Shown piece by piece: positions 24,708 to 37,445 of a stretch of 64,000 nucleotides of DNA. Position 1 is the first letter of the stretch, and each line of letters starts with the position of its first letter. A program made the position numbers and the translations under genes. The DNA is taken from positions 69,710,324 to 69,774,323 of the forward strand of contig NC_079505.1 of assembly GCF_030052815.1 (NCBI RefSeq), written 5' to 3'. The DNA comes from Hevea brasiliensis (Eukaryota > Streptophyta > Magnoliopsida > Malpighiales > Euphorbiaceae). The notes under the pieces were generated by a model. That model searched no databases, was not told the DNA's origin, and saw only the letters and a list, made by a program, of their open reading frames with translations.

Positions 24708-26321
24708 AATTGGCCTCACACTAATTGGAGATATATAATGCAACTTATAACCATCTAAGTGGACTGGACTCAGGCTGTCCAGAATCCAGCAATTCAACAA
24801 CCATCAATTTTCTCAATTCCACACATCAATTCTCAACTCAAAATATACTAATGACCACAATTAGGCATGATAATATCAATTGGTCAACATTTCACCAAAA
24901 CCCTAATTCTCACCAAAACCCTAACTCTCTTCTTCACAATTCATACAAAATCATGTAGTCTCATCCTACTAATCATGCATACTACATCACACTTGCAAGA
25001 TTTCTTTATTAATTCCATCAAAACACATCACCCTAACATCCCACCAAGTTGGCTGAATTTCAGTCTCCAAAGGTCAAGCATAATTTCTTCAATTTATCAA
25101 CTTAAATTCTCACAATTGCACTCAAATTCAAAGATAGAAGAAGAGAGGAGACTTGAAAGATCACTTACCTCTATGAAGCTTTTCCCAAACTTCAATCTCT
25201 TCACTTTTTCTTCTTTTCTTTGCTTTCAAATTCTTAATCAAGGTCTAATATCAAGATTTTGTGTTGGAAATTATGGAAATTATGAAGAAAATTTAGGGTT
25301 TTATGAGCTTAAAGAGTTCAAAATTAGAGGTTGGCTTTCAAAAGGGTGGTTCAGCCTATGAGGAGGAAGAAGAAGAAGATAGCTTTCTTGATTTTGATTA
25401 GTTTTTGTCTTACCCTCTTGTATTTATCTTCATTTATTTGTATTTAAATTTTAATGATGTCATCAATAGTCATGGTGATGTCATAAATCAATTAGAATTT
25501 GGATTTTTAATCCCCTTTTTTTTTCTATACACATCTCTTCATTTTTAATTATTTTCTATTATTTTAATCTCACACAATTTAATGGACATTTAAGTCAAAA
25601 GTCACCTCTAAGAGTGAATTCACTAAAATGCCCCTCATCGATTCTAATCCATCTTTCTAATAATGTTTGAGAACTCCTTGAGTTCTGATTCACTTATTTA
25701 AGCTTGTTCTCTTTTTATTTCCATAGTTTTTTAGTTTCCAATAGTTTCACAATTATTCCTTCACCTAGGGTGTCATGAGAACCTACAAGAATTTAGGGTA
25801 GCAACTGAGCTCGCAGTTGCTTCTCGGGTCGGTCACCCATCGCCGAGACCTCAGCTTATGTAACCCATTTGTGCTTCATTCCTTTTATTTTTATCCACCT
25901 TCATTTGATCTTTATCAATGTTATTTATGACTTCTCTATATAATTTAAGTTTAGTTCTAGACATTCTAACTGTCCGGACAAACCTTAGTCATTGGAACAG
26001 GAGAATGTACAAACTACTTAACATGAGGGTGTTACATATATTCAATTTAATCACTAAACAAACATATTGGAGAGTTAATTGTAATTCATTTTGCTACCGC
26101 CATCTCACAAATCAAGATCATTAGGGGGATTTGTCATCTTTCATTCTAATATTTTACCATTAACATAAAACTGCCATGAATGTCCTACACCATAGATTAG
26201 TCCATTCATTTTAGAGCTATGTTATAACCAAACTCCTAGCCTGAAGAATAGATTTTCAACATCCAATAACTGCTAGGATTGTTGTAAATGGCAATAGGTT
26301 GAACAAATCCCATAAATTGTA

Positions 26322-29297
26322 TGTAACAGCCTCACTTTAGACAGTTCCAAGCATTATACTGTTCTGGTGACTGATGTCTATTCGGACAGTTAGGATGGCT
26401 GAAGCCACTCTTAATTTGAAATGAGGAGTCATAAATTAAGTATGTAAAGGTTAATTAATGTTAATATAATCAAAAGAAATGGATTAGAAATCAATTAAAT
26501 GTGCTTGAGTTGCAGCACTGGGTGACTAGGTCGGGAAGTAACTTAAATCTATATTTCGGGTCTGTCTTCTACTCCAATTAGTGTGGGACCCTGTAAGACA
26601 TTTAAATTAGACTTAAATAAGGTATAATAAAGAAATGATAAGTTAAAAAAATAAAAAGAAAGACATAAGTTACATTAGAATACAAAAAGGGATATAAATG
26701 GCATTTTTAAAGAAGGCTAAGGGCATAATAGGAATAAGGAAGAGTTGGCATGTGACTTGCACATGTTATTTTCAACCATAAATATTAAGAATTCATAAAA
26801 GAAGAAGGAAAAACAAAAAAGAATAAAAGCGAGAGAGAGAGTTGCTGAATTGAGGAAGGAGAAAGGGGAGGAAGAATTCAAGCTTTTCAACTTGATTTTT
26901 CAATTCTAAATCAAGGTAAATTGGTTTCCTATCACTTCTATACAATTAATTTCTACTTCTTCTTCTATAAATTCATAACTTTGAAGAAAGAGAATCTAGG
27001 GTTTATGTTGGGTTGATTTGGAATTTGGTAGGAGATGAAGAATTTATGAAGATAATTAGGTTTAACTAGTTTTTCTAGCATTTTTAACAAGTTTTCATCA
27101 CTCCAAACTTGCACTAATTTAGCAAGATGAAACAAAATTAACCTAGGATTTCTAAGAGAAGAATTCAACGAAGATGGGAACTTTGGGAGAAAGTAGGTTT
27201 TGATCCAAATTAACAAGTTAAATAAGCTAGTTAGGTGTCCTAAGCATGAAATATAGCATTAGAACACTTGATTTGATATTGAATAGAATTCTCCATTAGT
27301 TAAAGTGTGTAAAAAGGTGTTAGAAATGAGGAAATATTGTATTTTGGGCACCCACTTCAATGAATTATTTTGATATTGGATGGATGTGGATTGGTTGATT
27401 CTAAATAGTAGGATTAAAGTGCATTTGACGGAGATTACAAAGGTATTTTCTGGGGGTCTGAAAAATAAAGGGGACTAGTTCATTTAAGCATGTGAATTAT
27501 GCACACCAAGTATTTGATAAAATGCCTAAATGAACTTAAAGTGATGTATAGAAAATGGTTAAGTGACTAGAGAATTATTTATGGTTAACCGGGTAGACAA
27601 TTCTTAAGAAAACAGCGAAACTAGTGGACGAAAGTGTTTATTTGCCAATGCAAACCAAATAAAAAGAATAGATAAGAAATCTATTCTAAAATATCCATAT
27701 TTTTTTGAATGATAGTAGTTCATAGAGAGGAAAGTGGAGGTACTTGCAAAGGGTTAAATCAGCTTAATTTGGAGGAAAAGAGGTCTGTGCACAACTAGTA
27801 TTAAATTATTATATGTTTATGTATATATATTATATTGAAAAGAAGATAAATAAATTAATTTTACAGTTACATATTTTATATTTTCCAGTGTATAATTTAT
27901 TTCTACAACTGATTAAGTTTATTATTGTTACGAAGGATTCTTATATGAAAATTTGATTTCCATAGTGGTTTTGTGAATTGGATGTAGATGTGGGTATGAT
28001 ACTATGATTTTATAAGAAATGTATATATATTGTGATTTTCATACTCTAACATGAAAGAAAGAAATTGTGATATTGTTTTCATATCTCACAGCTAATGCTT
28101 GACATGGTTATTACCCTTCCCTTATTTGTTGAGATGATATTAGTGTTTGGGTGGATATTGATATGTTATAACATCCTCATTTAATGAGGTTGAGATGGAT
28201 AAATCGATCATATTGATATTGATATTGATATGGATCAGGATATGATATGGATTGTGGGCACACATTGATATGATATAGACTCCCTCATGTATGAGGTGAG
28301 ATGAGTTTTGAAGATGGTCCATCGGATTAGTCTTTCATATGGCTGATGAGATTAACACTGGACTTCAAAAAAATGCAAATGTGTTTTAAACTGATACTTT
28401 GTTGAGTAAAAGGATTATATGAAACTGTTTTTTATAATTCATGTATATTATTATGAGCATATGTAAGAGTAATTGTGTATTTATTGTCATGACATATTAT
28501 AAAATGTTTTTACTTGATTTATTGTTATTTTCTATTGTGCACCACTGCATACATTTGTATTCAGCGTTAGTTGTTTTCTAACTAACGCAAATAAGGGAAA
28601 GGAGAAAGATCCAGAAGAGCAGGAGCAGCACTCGTTAGAAAATAATCCAGGAGCCTTACAGACTTGATGTATGTGGCTTGGTTCCTTGATTTTATCTATA
28701 TATGATGTTAAACCTATGCAACATAATATTTTATTTACTATTTAAGCAGAGTATTAAACGATTTTATTAACTATATATATATATATATATACTTTATAGC
28801 ATGTTTTATATAAATTGAACAATGAAAGTTAGTATTTAATTCTGATACCAGTGTAACTGATGGGTTGTAGACTTGCCATGAGGCTTACATAGATGTTATT
28901 TAAAAAAATTATTATTTGTCTGTTTGAAACCGTTATAATTATATTTACAGAAATAGTCCTGCAGTGGACTTATATTAGGAAACTATCAAATTTTCTAAGA
29001 AACGCATGTCTGACTTAAAAACAAATTTTATGATTACAAAATATTTTGAATATAGTTTTAAATAAGTGATAGCAAATTTTTTATTTGAAGCTGTTTTGAT
29101 GGTTTTTTATTAGTCTGAAGTTCTGCAGTAAAATATTTACTACTATGTTTTGTATTAAGTAAAATGATTTTAAAATGGTTTTAAATTGTACTCTATCCCT
29201 TGTAATGTGTTCACCGAGTTCTAATAAGTCGATCTTGGCATCCGTTGAACATGTTACGGGAGGCATGTTACGCTTTAGAGAAGTGTAAAGTATGACA
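26322..29297 (+). mobile_element. Solo LTR, 2.98 kb
   Basis: Runs from TGTAACAGCCTCAC to AAGTATGACA with the target duplication TTGTA (26317-26321 and 29298-29302). Its ends resemble the other TGTAAC...GACA LTRs in the window, for example 'atcccttgtaatgtg' near the right end. No internal domain or PBS. Confidence 0.85.
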
Positions 29298-29302
29298 TTG
29301 TA

Positions 29303-29738
29303 AAGTATCTCATGATTCATGAGAGCTTTTCATCAATGACAAGATCAAGATAACCCCATATTTCTCATAAAAGGAGATTATAAATTTGAGTCTTGGGTGG
29401 TGTATGAGCTAGAACAACAAAAGGAGAATGTAAATTTTCCAACTAATAGACGTGAGGGGCAATTGATAGATAATTATGAGAAACTTGAAAAAATGAGTTC
29501 TAATGGAATCTCCCCTAAATAATTACCATTCGGCCTTAACACGAGGCATTTAAAAATCCTGTTAAATAACACTTTAAAGATTTGCAACATCAACCAAACT
29601 CACACGCAAGCATCAATCTAAACTCATAGATCAACATCAACATACACAATAATATTCAATACAACTATTAATTGTTACAGTTTGCTTCATGTTGGAATAG
29701 GAATTACATTCAGTTACAGTAGTTGACAAGTGTATAAT
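29303..29738. other. Sequence between solo LTR and CACTA remnant
   Basis: No ORF or repeat recognised. Probably part of the CACTA element whose coding remnants follow. Confidence 0.4.
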
Positions 29739-30390
29739 TACCTGAAACTTAGTCCAGTAAAAGTCTTTCGTCTCTTTCGATACGGTTTTCCAATAATAGC
29801 CTTCCATGTCCAACTTCCCTTTAAGATGGACGTGATCTTCCTAGCACAGATGTCAAAAGGATGCAACCTGTGAACATATATAAAGACATACCTATTTAAT
29901 AATTAGTGTTTGACAATAAACAAATTTAAAACTTGTCCTAATCAAATAAATTTATATATATACAACATAAAATCTTATTAACATTGACCTGTTATTTAGT
30001 AGCCTATATGTGGCCTGTGATGGACAATAGCAATAGGTGTGGCTGGTATGGTTTATGTAGGTGTAGGGGGAGATTGTGATGCATCTCCATTAGTAGGAGG
30101 GGAATAAATTACGTGGGAAGTTGATGTAGCTACTGGAAAAGAAGATGATGATGCAGCAGAAGTTGATGCAAAGAATGATGATGGCTTAATGGGGTAGCAT
30201 GGACAGCAGGTGAAGAATCGCTGAAGGCATGATCAACAATAGATCGTGCAGTAAAAAAAGATGTTGTGTCATGTGCATCATGCATGGGATGATCCCTTTG
30301 GTCATCAGGAGCATCCTATAACCTAGCCCTATCGGTCGAACCTCTACTAGTGGCTACTCCTCTACATCCCATCCCTCTCACTCCATAAGC
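29739..30390 (-). pseudogene. CACTA second ORF, N-terminal remnant
   Basis: Minus-strand pieces read MGCRGVATSRGSTDRARL near 30375-30320, a His/Ser-rich degenerate stretch, then HPFDICARKITSILKG and YYWKTVSKETKDFYWTKFQ (with a frame change) near 29870-29740. The last pieces resemble the front of the Ptta/En-Spm (Transposase_24) domain (...sW..vp.e.k..w...F). Its position just 3' of the TNP2-like transposase on the same strand fits CACTA gene order. Several stops and frame changes. Confidence 0.45.
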
Positions 30391-30599
30391 ATTTAATTAT
30401 AATTAATAATGCAATCATTATTTACAAAACTGTGATATTCAATGTAAATTGTTTATGATTTGTTGTCTTTTGGGTTTTATAAATATATTAACATATACAA
30501 TTACTTTATTTTATTCACTATCTACATAAAGGTCATCTTCTTCATCCTCGATTTTTTATTCAACATCAGGCTCTTCTTTATCCTCTACTTTTTCCTCAT

Positions 30600-33500
30600 C
30601 AATTTCAATTAGTGTGCCACTTAGATCATTCAATGCTTATGGAGCATCATCCTTATCTATTTGTATCAAATGGACTTCCGTTTCATCCTTTTGAAATGGT
30701 GTTTCACGGGAGGAGGGAGCTATTACATCAACTTTTTTAGGGACCTCTACAATAGACCTAGCTTTCACTTTGAAAATTGCCCACCAATCAAGTTTTTCAT
30801 GCCTTAAGTTAGGATATGTGGTGTAATTAACCTGTGAGGCTTGGACTACGAGAACAAATGGTTTATACCTATTAAATGAACGCTTATGATTAACATCCAC
30901 TGGTTGATATTATTTATAAACCTTTTTTCCCACGTTTGGTGTCGGATCAAACCATTCACATTTAAACAACATAATTCTCTTAATGGGTAATCCTGGGTAC
31001 TCTAAATGTATAACTTCAACCAACTGTCCATAATAGTCACTCTCGTCAATGATGTAATTTTTTTCCTTAATGCAAACACCACTATTCATTGTTACCCTGT
31101 TAGAGCTGTGAGTCTTAGTTTGGAATTTATATCCATTAACAACATAGCTACTGTGTGATGTAACACATCTTAAACGGTCTGGTTTGTGTTGTTTTGGGAG
31201 GGATCATGCAGATACGTATAGAACCACATTGCGAATTCCCACTCCAGTATCTCATCAATGATTCTTTCATTGATTAATGGATTCACCGAACGTAACTCAT
31301 TGACATAAATGCTTCAAACAATGTAAAAACAACAAAATTAAACTATTGCAATTAAGCTAATGTTAAAGACACAGTTAATTTTATTATGGATGTAAATACT
31401 TACTCAATGTATGGTTTAACTTCTGGACAATTCAATAATATGTACATTTGTGCTGCAAGGTATTCTTCATTGGTTAGAAATCTTACTTTTCCTTTGCCCA
31501 AGGTCCTACTAGAATGTGTGAAAATCGAGAGATTCCCTACATGATTTTCTTCATTTTCTACAGTATCAGCATTCTGTGTTACCTTTTGATGCCTTGGTTC
31601 ACATGTGGTTCAAAATAATGAGCACAAAATGAAGATGTTTCTTCAATAAGGTAAGCATTGCAAATGGAACCTTCAACTTTGGCTTTATTTTGTACATTAT
31701 TCTTTAATTTTCTCAAGTACCTGAAAGGATTATATTTATGTTTAATTATGCAATGCATGTAATACACATTAGGAATAAATAAAATAATTTATATGACTTT
31801 ATTAACTCTCGAATGGATACATCCAATAATATTGCACTAGACTAGCCATCCTTTCTTCACAAGCCAAATGGACCGGTAGATGTTCCATTGAGTCAAAGAA
31901 GCTTGGAGGAAATATTCGCTCTAACTTACATAATATTAAAGGAATCTCTGCATTCAACCTTAACTTGTCCTTTTCTCTAATTGATGCCAAAGTTAAGTCT
32001 CGAAAGAAATAGCTTAATTTTGTTAATGGCTGCTAAACATGTACAAGTAGCAGTTCTCTAAATGCTATTGGGACTAATCTTTGTATGAACACATGACAAT
32101 CATGGCTTTTCATCCCAAAAAGCTTAAGTTTTCGCATGTCGATGCATCTCCCCATGTTGGACACATATCCATCTGGAAATTTTAAACTTTTTAGCCACTC
32201 ACACAACACTGATTTGGCATTTTTTCTCAAGCGTGTAACATGCTTTAGGATATTTCCCTATCATCTCATTCCTTTCTAACTCAGGTCGTCTATAATTCCT
32301 TTAAATCTTCTCTTGATTTTGCATTGTCCTTAGTCTTTCCTTCAACATTTATCACAGTGTTGAAAATATTTTCAAACACATTTTTCTCTATGTGCATGAA
32401 TTAGGGTTATGTCAAATCATGTTCATAGGCTAATAAGGTAAATCCCAAAAAATGCTTCTTTTTTTTCCAAACCAAAACTCCTGCCAATATGGTTGTTTTT
32501 ATCATCTGCACCTAGATCTATTACCCTTTTTAAGCCCAAATCATCAATTTGTTTTAAATTTCCATGCCTGACAAGACAGCAGGAGCTATTTTAGTTACCG
32601 TTCTATTCTTTCTGAATGCATTTCTATTCCTTATAAAAGGACAATCAGGAGGTAAGAACTTGCAGTGATTGTTGAACCAAGATTGTTTACCACATTTTGT
32701 CAGCGTGAATACACCTGATTCTTCCCTACAATAAGGACAAGTTGTCTTACCAGTTGTGCTCCATCTAGACAACATTGAATATGCTAGAAAATCACTTATC
32801 GTCCAAAGGAGTGCGGCATGCATTTGAAAGTTATTCTTCATTGATGCATCATATTTTCAACTCCTACATCCCATAACTATTTCAATTCTGCAATAAGTGG
32901 CTGCAAGTATACATCTAAATTATCCTTTAGATTTTTTGGTCTTGGAACTATTACTATAAGAAGCATATACTCCTCTTTCATACACGGCCATGGTGGCAAA
33001 TTATACATCATTACAATCACTGGCCATGATGAATATTGCTGACCTGATAGTCCAAATGGTTGGAACCCATCTATGCATAGGCCAAGTCTGACATTATGAC
33101 TCTCAACAGAGAACAAATGCTGAGAATTATTGAAATGCTTCCACACAAGTGAGTCTGAATAATGACGGATGACACCATCTTCAATCTGATGCTCAGCATG
33201 CCATTTCATATCCTTCACCATTGATTTTGAGACATAGAACCTCTGCACCTTGGCATGAGAGGAAAGTAATACATCTTTTTGTATGGGACATTCATTTTAT
33301 GTTTAGAAGATCCTCTTTTTCGTCATTTGTTCCTAGGAAACTCATAACTTTGCAACTCATTAATTCACTGTTTTGTCCCCAATATATCATACATCCGTTA
33401 AAACAAGAATGAATGTTATCCACTGGTAGTCCTAGGCTTGGACCAACTTTTTTGTTTGGTAGAAGTTGTCTGTCATTACATTGTTAGTTGGTAACATCTC

Positions 33501-34046
33501 CTTCATCAATTGGCATATGTCATCAAAGCAGTTCTTTGACAAATGATGTTCTGCCTTTATGTTAAGCATCCGTGCAATGGCTGATAATTGAAAATGGTTT
33601 TCAAATCCACTCCACAACTCCTGATTAGCTACTGTTAACATATCATATAATTTCTGAGCCGATAGATTTGGGGTTCCTCCGTATCATTCTGGAATACAGT
33701 AGGTCCTGTAAAATCCATGCACATTTGCTTGTAAGCATTATAGGAAGGTTGCTCATCTAATTGGACATTCGCTTCATGCATATATTCCCCACTTTGATTC
33801 TCAATAGTCTGCCGACAGGTTCCCCATGTAAATACCATGCTTCATCGGATATCTAACAGTATTCTCGTCTTTAAAACTACAGTTCTGACACTTATATCTA
33901 TCACTTGGTCACTTGAGTTTATCTCCATCTGTACATTCTAAATGCTTCTTAGCAAAAATGATGAATTCATTAATCCCTTACAGGAAATCAGGGTTCAACA
34001 ACCCATCCTCCAACCTAGCATGCATCCACATCCGATCTGAACTCAT
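30600..34046 (-). pseudogene. CACTA (En/Spm) TNP2-like transposase remnant
   Basis: Reading down the minus strand from MSSDRMWMHARLEDG at 34046: a Transpos_assoc-like N-terminus; TNP2 core pieces at 33838-32550 (for example MYNLPPWPCMKEEYMLL, VYLQPLIAELK, DFLAYSMLSRWSTTGKTTCP); a DUF4218-like stretch at 32230-31800 (KLFGMKSHDCHVFIQRLVPI, HLPVHLACE); and a DUF4216-like stretch at about 31100-30640 (HLEYPGLPIKRIMLFKCEWF, FVLVVQASQVNY). This is the usual domain order of plant CACTA transposases. Stops and frameshifts are spread throughout, so it is inactive. No terminal inverted repeat was recognised next to it. Confidence 0.85.
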
Positions 34047-34049
34047 TTC

Positions 34050-34512
34050 CTAAATAGCTAGGTTAATAGGACATGTGCTTAGAATTCAAACATTTTTTAA
34101 CCTTTGATATGTTGTGTACACCCCTTATTCACCGCTTTACATATGCAAGGTTAAGGCCCTAATCCATTCAGAATTGCACCATCTACACATACAACAAATG
34201 GTCGATCATATATTTGTAAAAATTTTGTCAACATCTCCCTTAGATTCTCCAAGTGCCTAAAAGACATATGCACCCATAGAACAAAGGCGGATGATTCAGA
34301 ATTTCTACACATATATAATAGAACAAATGCTATTCGTCCATGTAGTTAAGTGGAGGACAAAATTCCAAACTGTCCAATCAAGACAATTCAATTCCCTCTC
34401 ATATCACATGTGAATAAGGAAATGAACGAGTTTTTGCATCAGTATTAAAAGTATATGTATAGTCAAATATTTGAAAATATTCGATTCATTATTATTTCTA
34501 AAATTTAATATA
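34050..34512. other. 5' flank of the CACTA remnant
   Basis: No separate gene recognised. It ends at the ATTAT target site of the next solo LTR. Confidence 0.4.
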
Positions 34513-34517
34513 ATTAT

Positions 34518-37124
34518 TGTCACGACCCAACCTATGGGCATGACCGGCACTAGGACCTGGGCCAGCCTAAAGCCCCCGAAGCCCGTAGTAAGCCTAACTA
34601 CTCTTCAACCCAATTCAAAGGCCCATTTGGGCCCAATTTCAAGAATTCAACCGGATAGAGTCCGACCATAAAATGGACTGTTTAACGGGAAGTTTTTGAC
34701 TCGCCCGACCTGTAAACACAATATATAATAAAGTGGGGAGTTTATCTCAACCTCCACATAATCAAAATGCCATAACTCAAATGAGAGCTCAGCTCCCTCA
34801 TTCGATACCATCATGCATACAGTTAATAATTTTACAAGTCCAACATAACTTTTATAATACAGGCACAAAATAAAAATAAGTACTTTTAACACATGCGGAG
34901 TCTAAAATTTAACTCAATTATACCAAATACATTGAATACTATTAATGGACCTGCGAAGAAGAAGAGCATGTTAGCCACAACAAATAATCCTCCTGTAGCC
35001 TGGAAAAATAGATGAATAAGAGTGAGCGTTCGACTCAAAGAGTAAAATACTAATTTTAACCATAATTTCTATACCTAACTAAAGCTAATGCATCCTAAGG
35101 AATGGAATGCAACATCATCATAATTTTCATACAAACTACATCATAGCAGTAAAAAGGCAATTTGGAGCACTCACCCACCCAACACTGTTCAAACAGTACA
35201 TATATGAGAGTTGATCCCCTATACAGCTCTCTTAATCCAACATCTGCCAGCGAGTGTCTCTTAAGTCGGACTTTCACTTAATAAACCAAGTGCGGGGTCC
35301 CAGCGAGTGTCTCTCAAGCCGTGTCTACCCATCCTGTCCATATCCAATACCATACCACACGCACGCCAACGCATGCACACTGCTCCAAATTACCACAAAC
35401 AACATCCATGGCACTTCATCAATTATGAATGCAATATAAAACGTGCCTAGTGATAGATACATATTTATAAGTGATGCATGGGCATGCTTGAACATATAAT
35501 AATATAGAAATTATAATTAAAATTAATATTTTACTCACAAACTTAACCGAGGTCACTGTAGCAGCTGGGAGGAGGAGGAAGGCTGTCCCGGCTCACCTGA
35601 TAATTTTATAGCAATTATTTAATATACTTGACTCAATATAAGCCTGGAAAAGATCAAAGACACCCTAGGTCGTGCCGAAAATCCAGCAGAATCTCCCCTA
35701 TACCTAGGACCTATCCAACCTGAAAAAGGGTTCAAATTGCACTTCTATATTCACAAGCCACACATCCACAACTCAATCACATCACATGGCCCCTCCTGGG
35801 CCCACCCAAACAGTCAACAATCATAATTTGAAAAATTATAATTTAGTCTCTACAATTACCCCTTTTGCAAAAACTATCCAAACGAGCTCTAAAAATTCTA
35901 AAACTTTGCCCCGCAGTCCTTCGCAATATTATAGAGCTAACGCAAAAGGAATTATGTTTTTCTAACCTACCACGAATATTTTATAGATTTTTAATCGAAA
36001 ATAGGCACTAGATAATAAAGAAAAATGGGATTCAGGTTTACCTATGCAAATTTTGACCCTGGAGACGCGTCCAGGACATCTGAAAATGCTGGGGTAGCCT
36101 ATAACCTTGACCAAATTAGGAGACATTTTCGATAGCCTATCTGCCCGGCCTAAAATTATAGACCCGAGCAACAGTTGAATTTTAGTGAATTGAAGGTACC
36201 TACGCGAAGCCCACAACACGGGGGTTAGTATATAATTTTTACGAAATTTTCTAAGCTCATTTAATGCTCAAAAAAAGACTGTGAAGTCTCGTAGGACACA
36301 CCGAAAAATGATGTCGAAAAAATTTGAAATGGGTATTGCCGCGAAGCTCTCAACAAGTGGAGCACTCCGGTACTCTCGGATTTTTGGTGGGGTTTACGAT
36401 TTTCGAAAAATTTAGCCCGAAAGTCAAAAATGGGCTAAAACTTTCCGGATAAAAATTGGATAAACCGCTTGATGAATTTTGGTGTTCTTGGTATCTATGA
36501 AAAGCTCTTGAGGTGTATAAGTGTTTTGAGATAAGACCCGGTCTGATTGGTGGCCGGATTAACTGGAATTGGCCTGGGAAGGCAAAGTGACGCACTGCGC
36601 GCGTAAACGCCTTTAGGAGCGTTTTTCCGGCTCTTCAGGCGGCGGCCGGCGAGAGGGAAGGGCTGAGCTGGTACGCTGGTGAGCTGGGCTGGTTGGGGCA
36701 GCTAGAGGCAAAAGGAGGAGAGAGAAAACGAGAGAGAGAGGGAGAGTGTCGGGGGCGTGCAAAGGAGAAGAAGGAAAAAGAAAATGGGCCGGCCCGATCC
36801 GATCCGGTTCGTTTCGATTCGGCCAGTTCAATTCAAGATACCTGAAATTGAATTTTTACTCTGTCCTGGGACAAAAAATGAGGCCCAAAAATTCAAAAAA
36901 AAATTTAGAAAACTCAAAAAAATTCTTAGAGTCCAAATATATTTTTAATTTTACCACATGATCTTTAAATTAATTTTTAAAAATCATCAATGTTTTATAT
37001 TTTCAGAAAATCGAACCCGATTTTTAAAATCAGAAAAATTCCAAATAATTTCTCAAAATTTAAATAAAATAAAATATTAATATCTACCCATAAAATAATT
37101 AATTTAAAAATTAAAGGTGTTACA
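34518..37124 (-). mobile_element. Solo LTR, 2.6 kb, inverted relative to the neighbouring full element
   Basis: On the minus strand it runs TGTAACACC (37124) to GGGTCGTGACA (34518), with the target duplication ATTAT (34513-34517 and 37125-37129). It is the same family as the LTRs of 37446-44930: both end 'aggttgggtcgtgaca' and share long blocks, for example around 'acccccgtgttgtgggcttc'. ORFs inside are LTR noise. Confidence 0.87.
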
Positions 37125-37129
37125 ATTAT

Positions 37130-37440
37130 AATTAAAATAAAATCATCTTACTTAATAATAACAAATAAGGCAAGCAAACCCTCATCCACCCCTCATTATT
37201 TTCAAAAGGGAATGTTCTGAAAATTTTGCTGAAATTTGGACTGCGGCGGACCCACGCTGCTGGGAAGAATGGCCAGATAAGGCACAGCGATCAAGTAAAA
37301 GTGGCATATTTGAGCTTAGGGCTGCTTTGGACCAGGGATGATTTTAACGCTATATTAATTAGTTAATATTCCTTTCAATTATTATTATTATTATTATTAT
37401 TATTATTGTTGTTGTTGTTGTTGTTGTTGTTGTTAGAAGG
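37130..37440. other. Spacer between inverted LTRs with (ATT)n(GTT)n
   Basis: About 310 bp of apparently older sequence that forms the loop between two inverted LTRs. It holds a compound microsatellite, (ATT) at about 37378-37407 followed by (GTT) to 37434. No gene. Confidence 0.8.
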
Positions 37441-37445
37441 AGATT

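Larger units (their letters stand above)
11746..26036 (-). mobile_element. Solo LTR split by a nested full-length retrotransposon
   Basis: On the minus strand the LTR starts TGTAACACCCTCATG (ending at 26036) and ends GGTGTGACA (at 11746). It is flanked by the target duplication TATAT (11741-11745 and 26037-26041). Its own sequence is 11746-14263 plus 24708-26036, about 3.85 kb. The rest, 14264-24707, is a later insertion that duplicated AATTG. No internal region of the outer element survives, so it was already a solo LTR, or became one by recombination around the event. Confidence 0.85.

Noticed and set aside
24725..25361. ORFs of 77 and 164 codons
   Set aside because: They lie within the outer solo LTR and have no recognisable domain.
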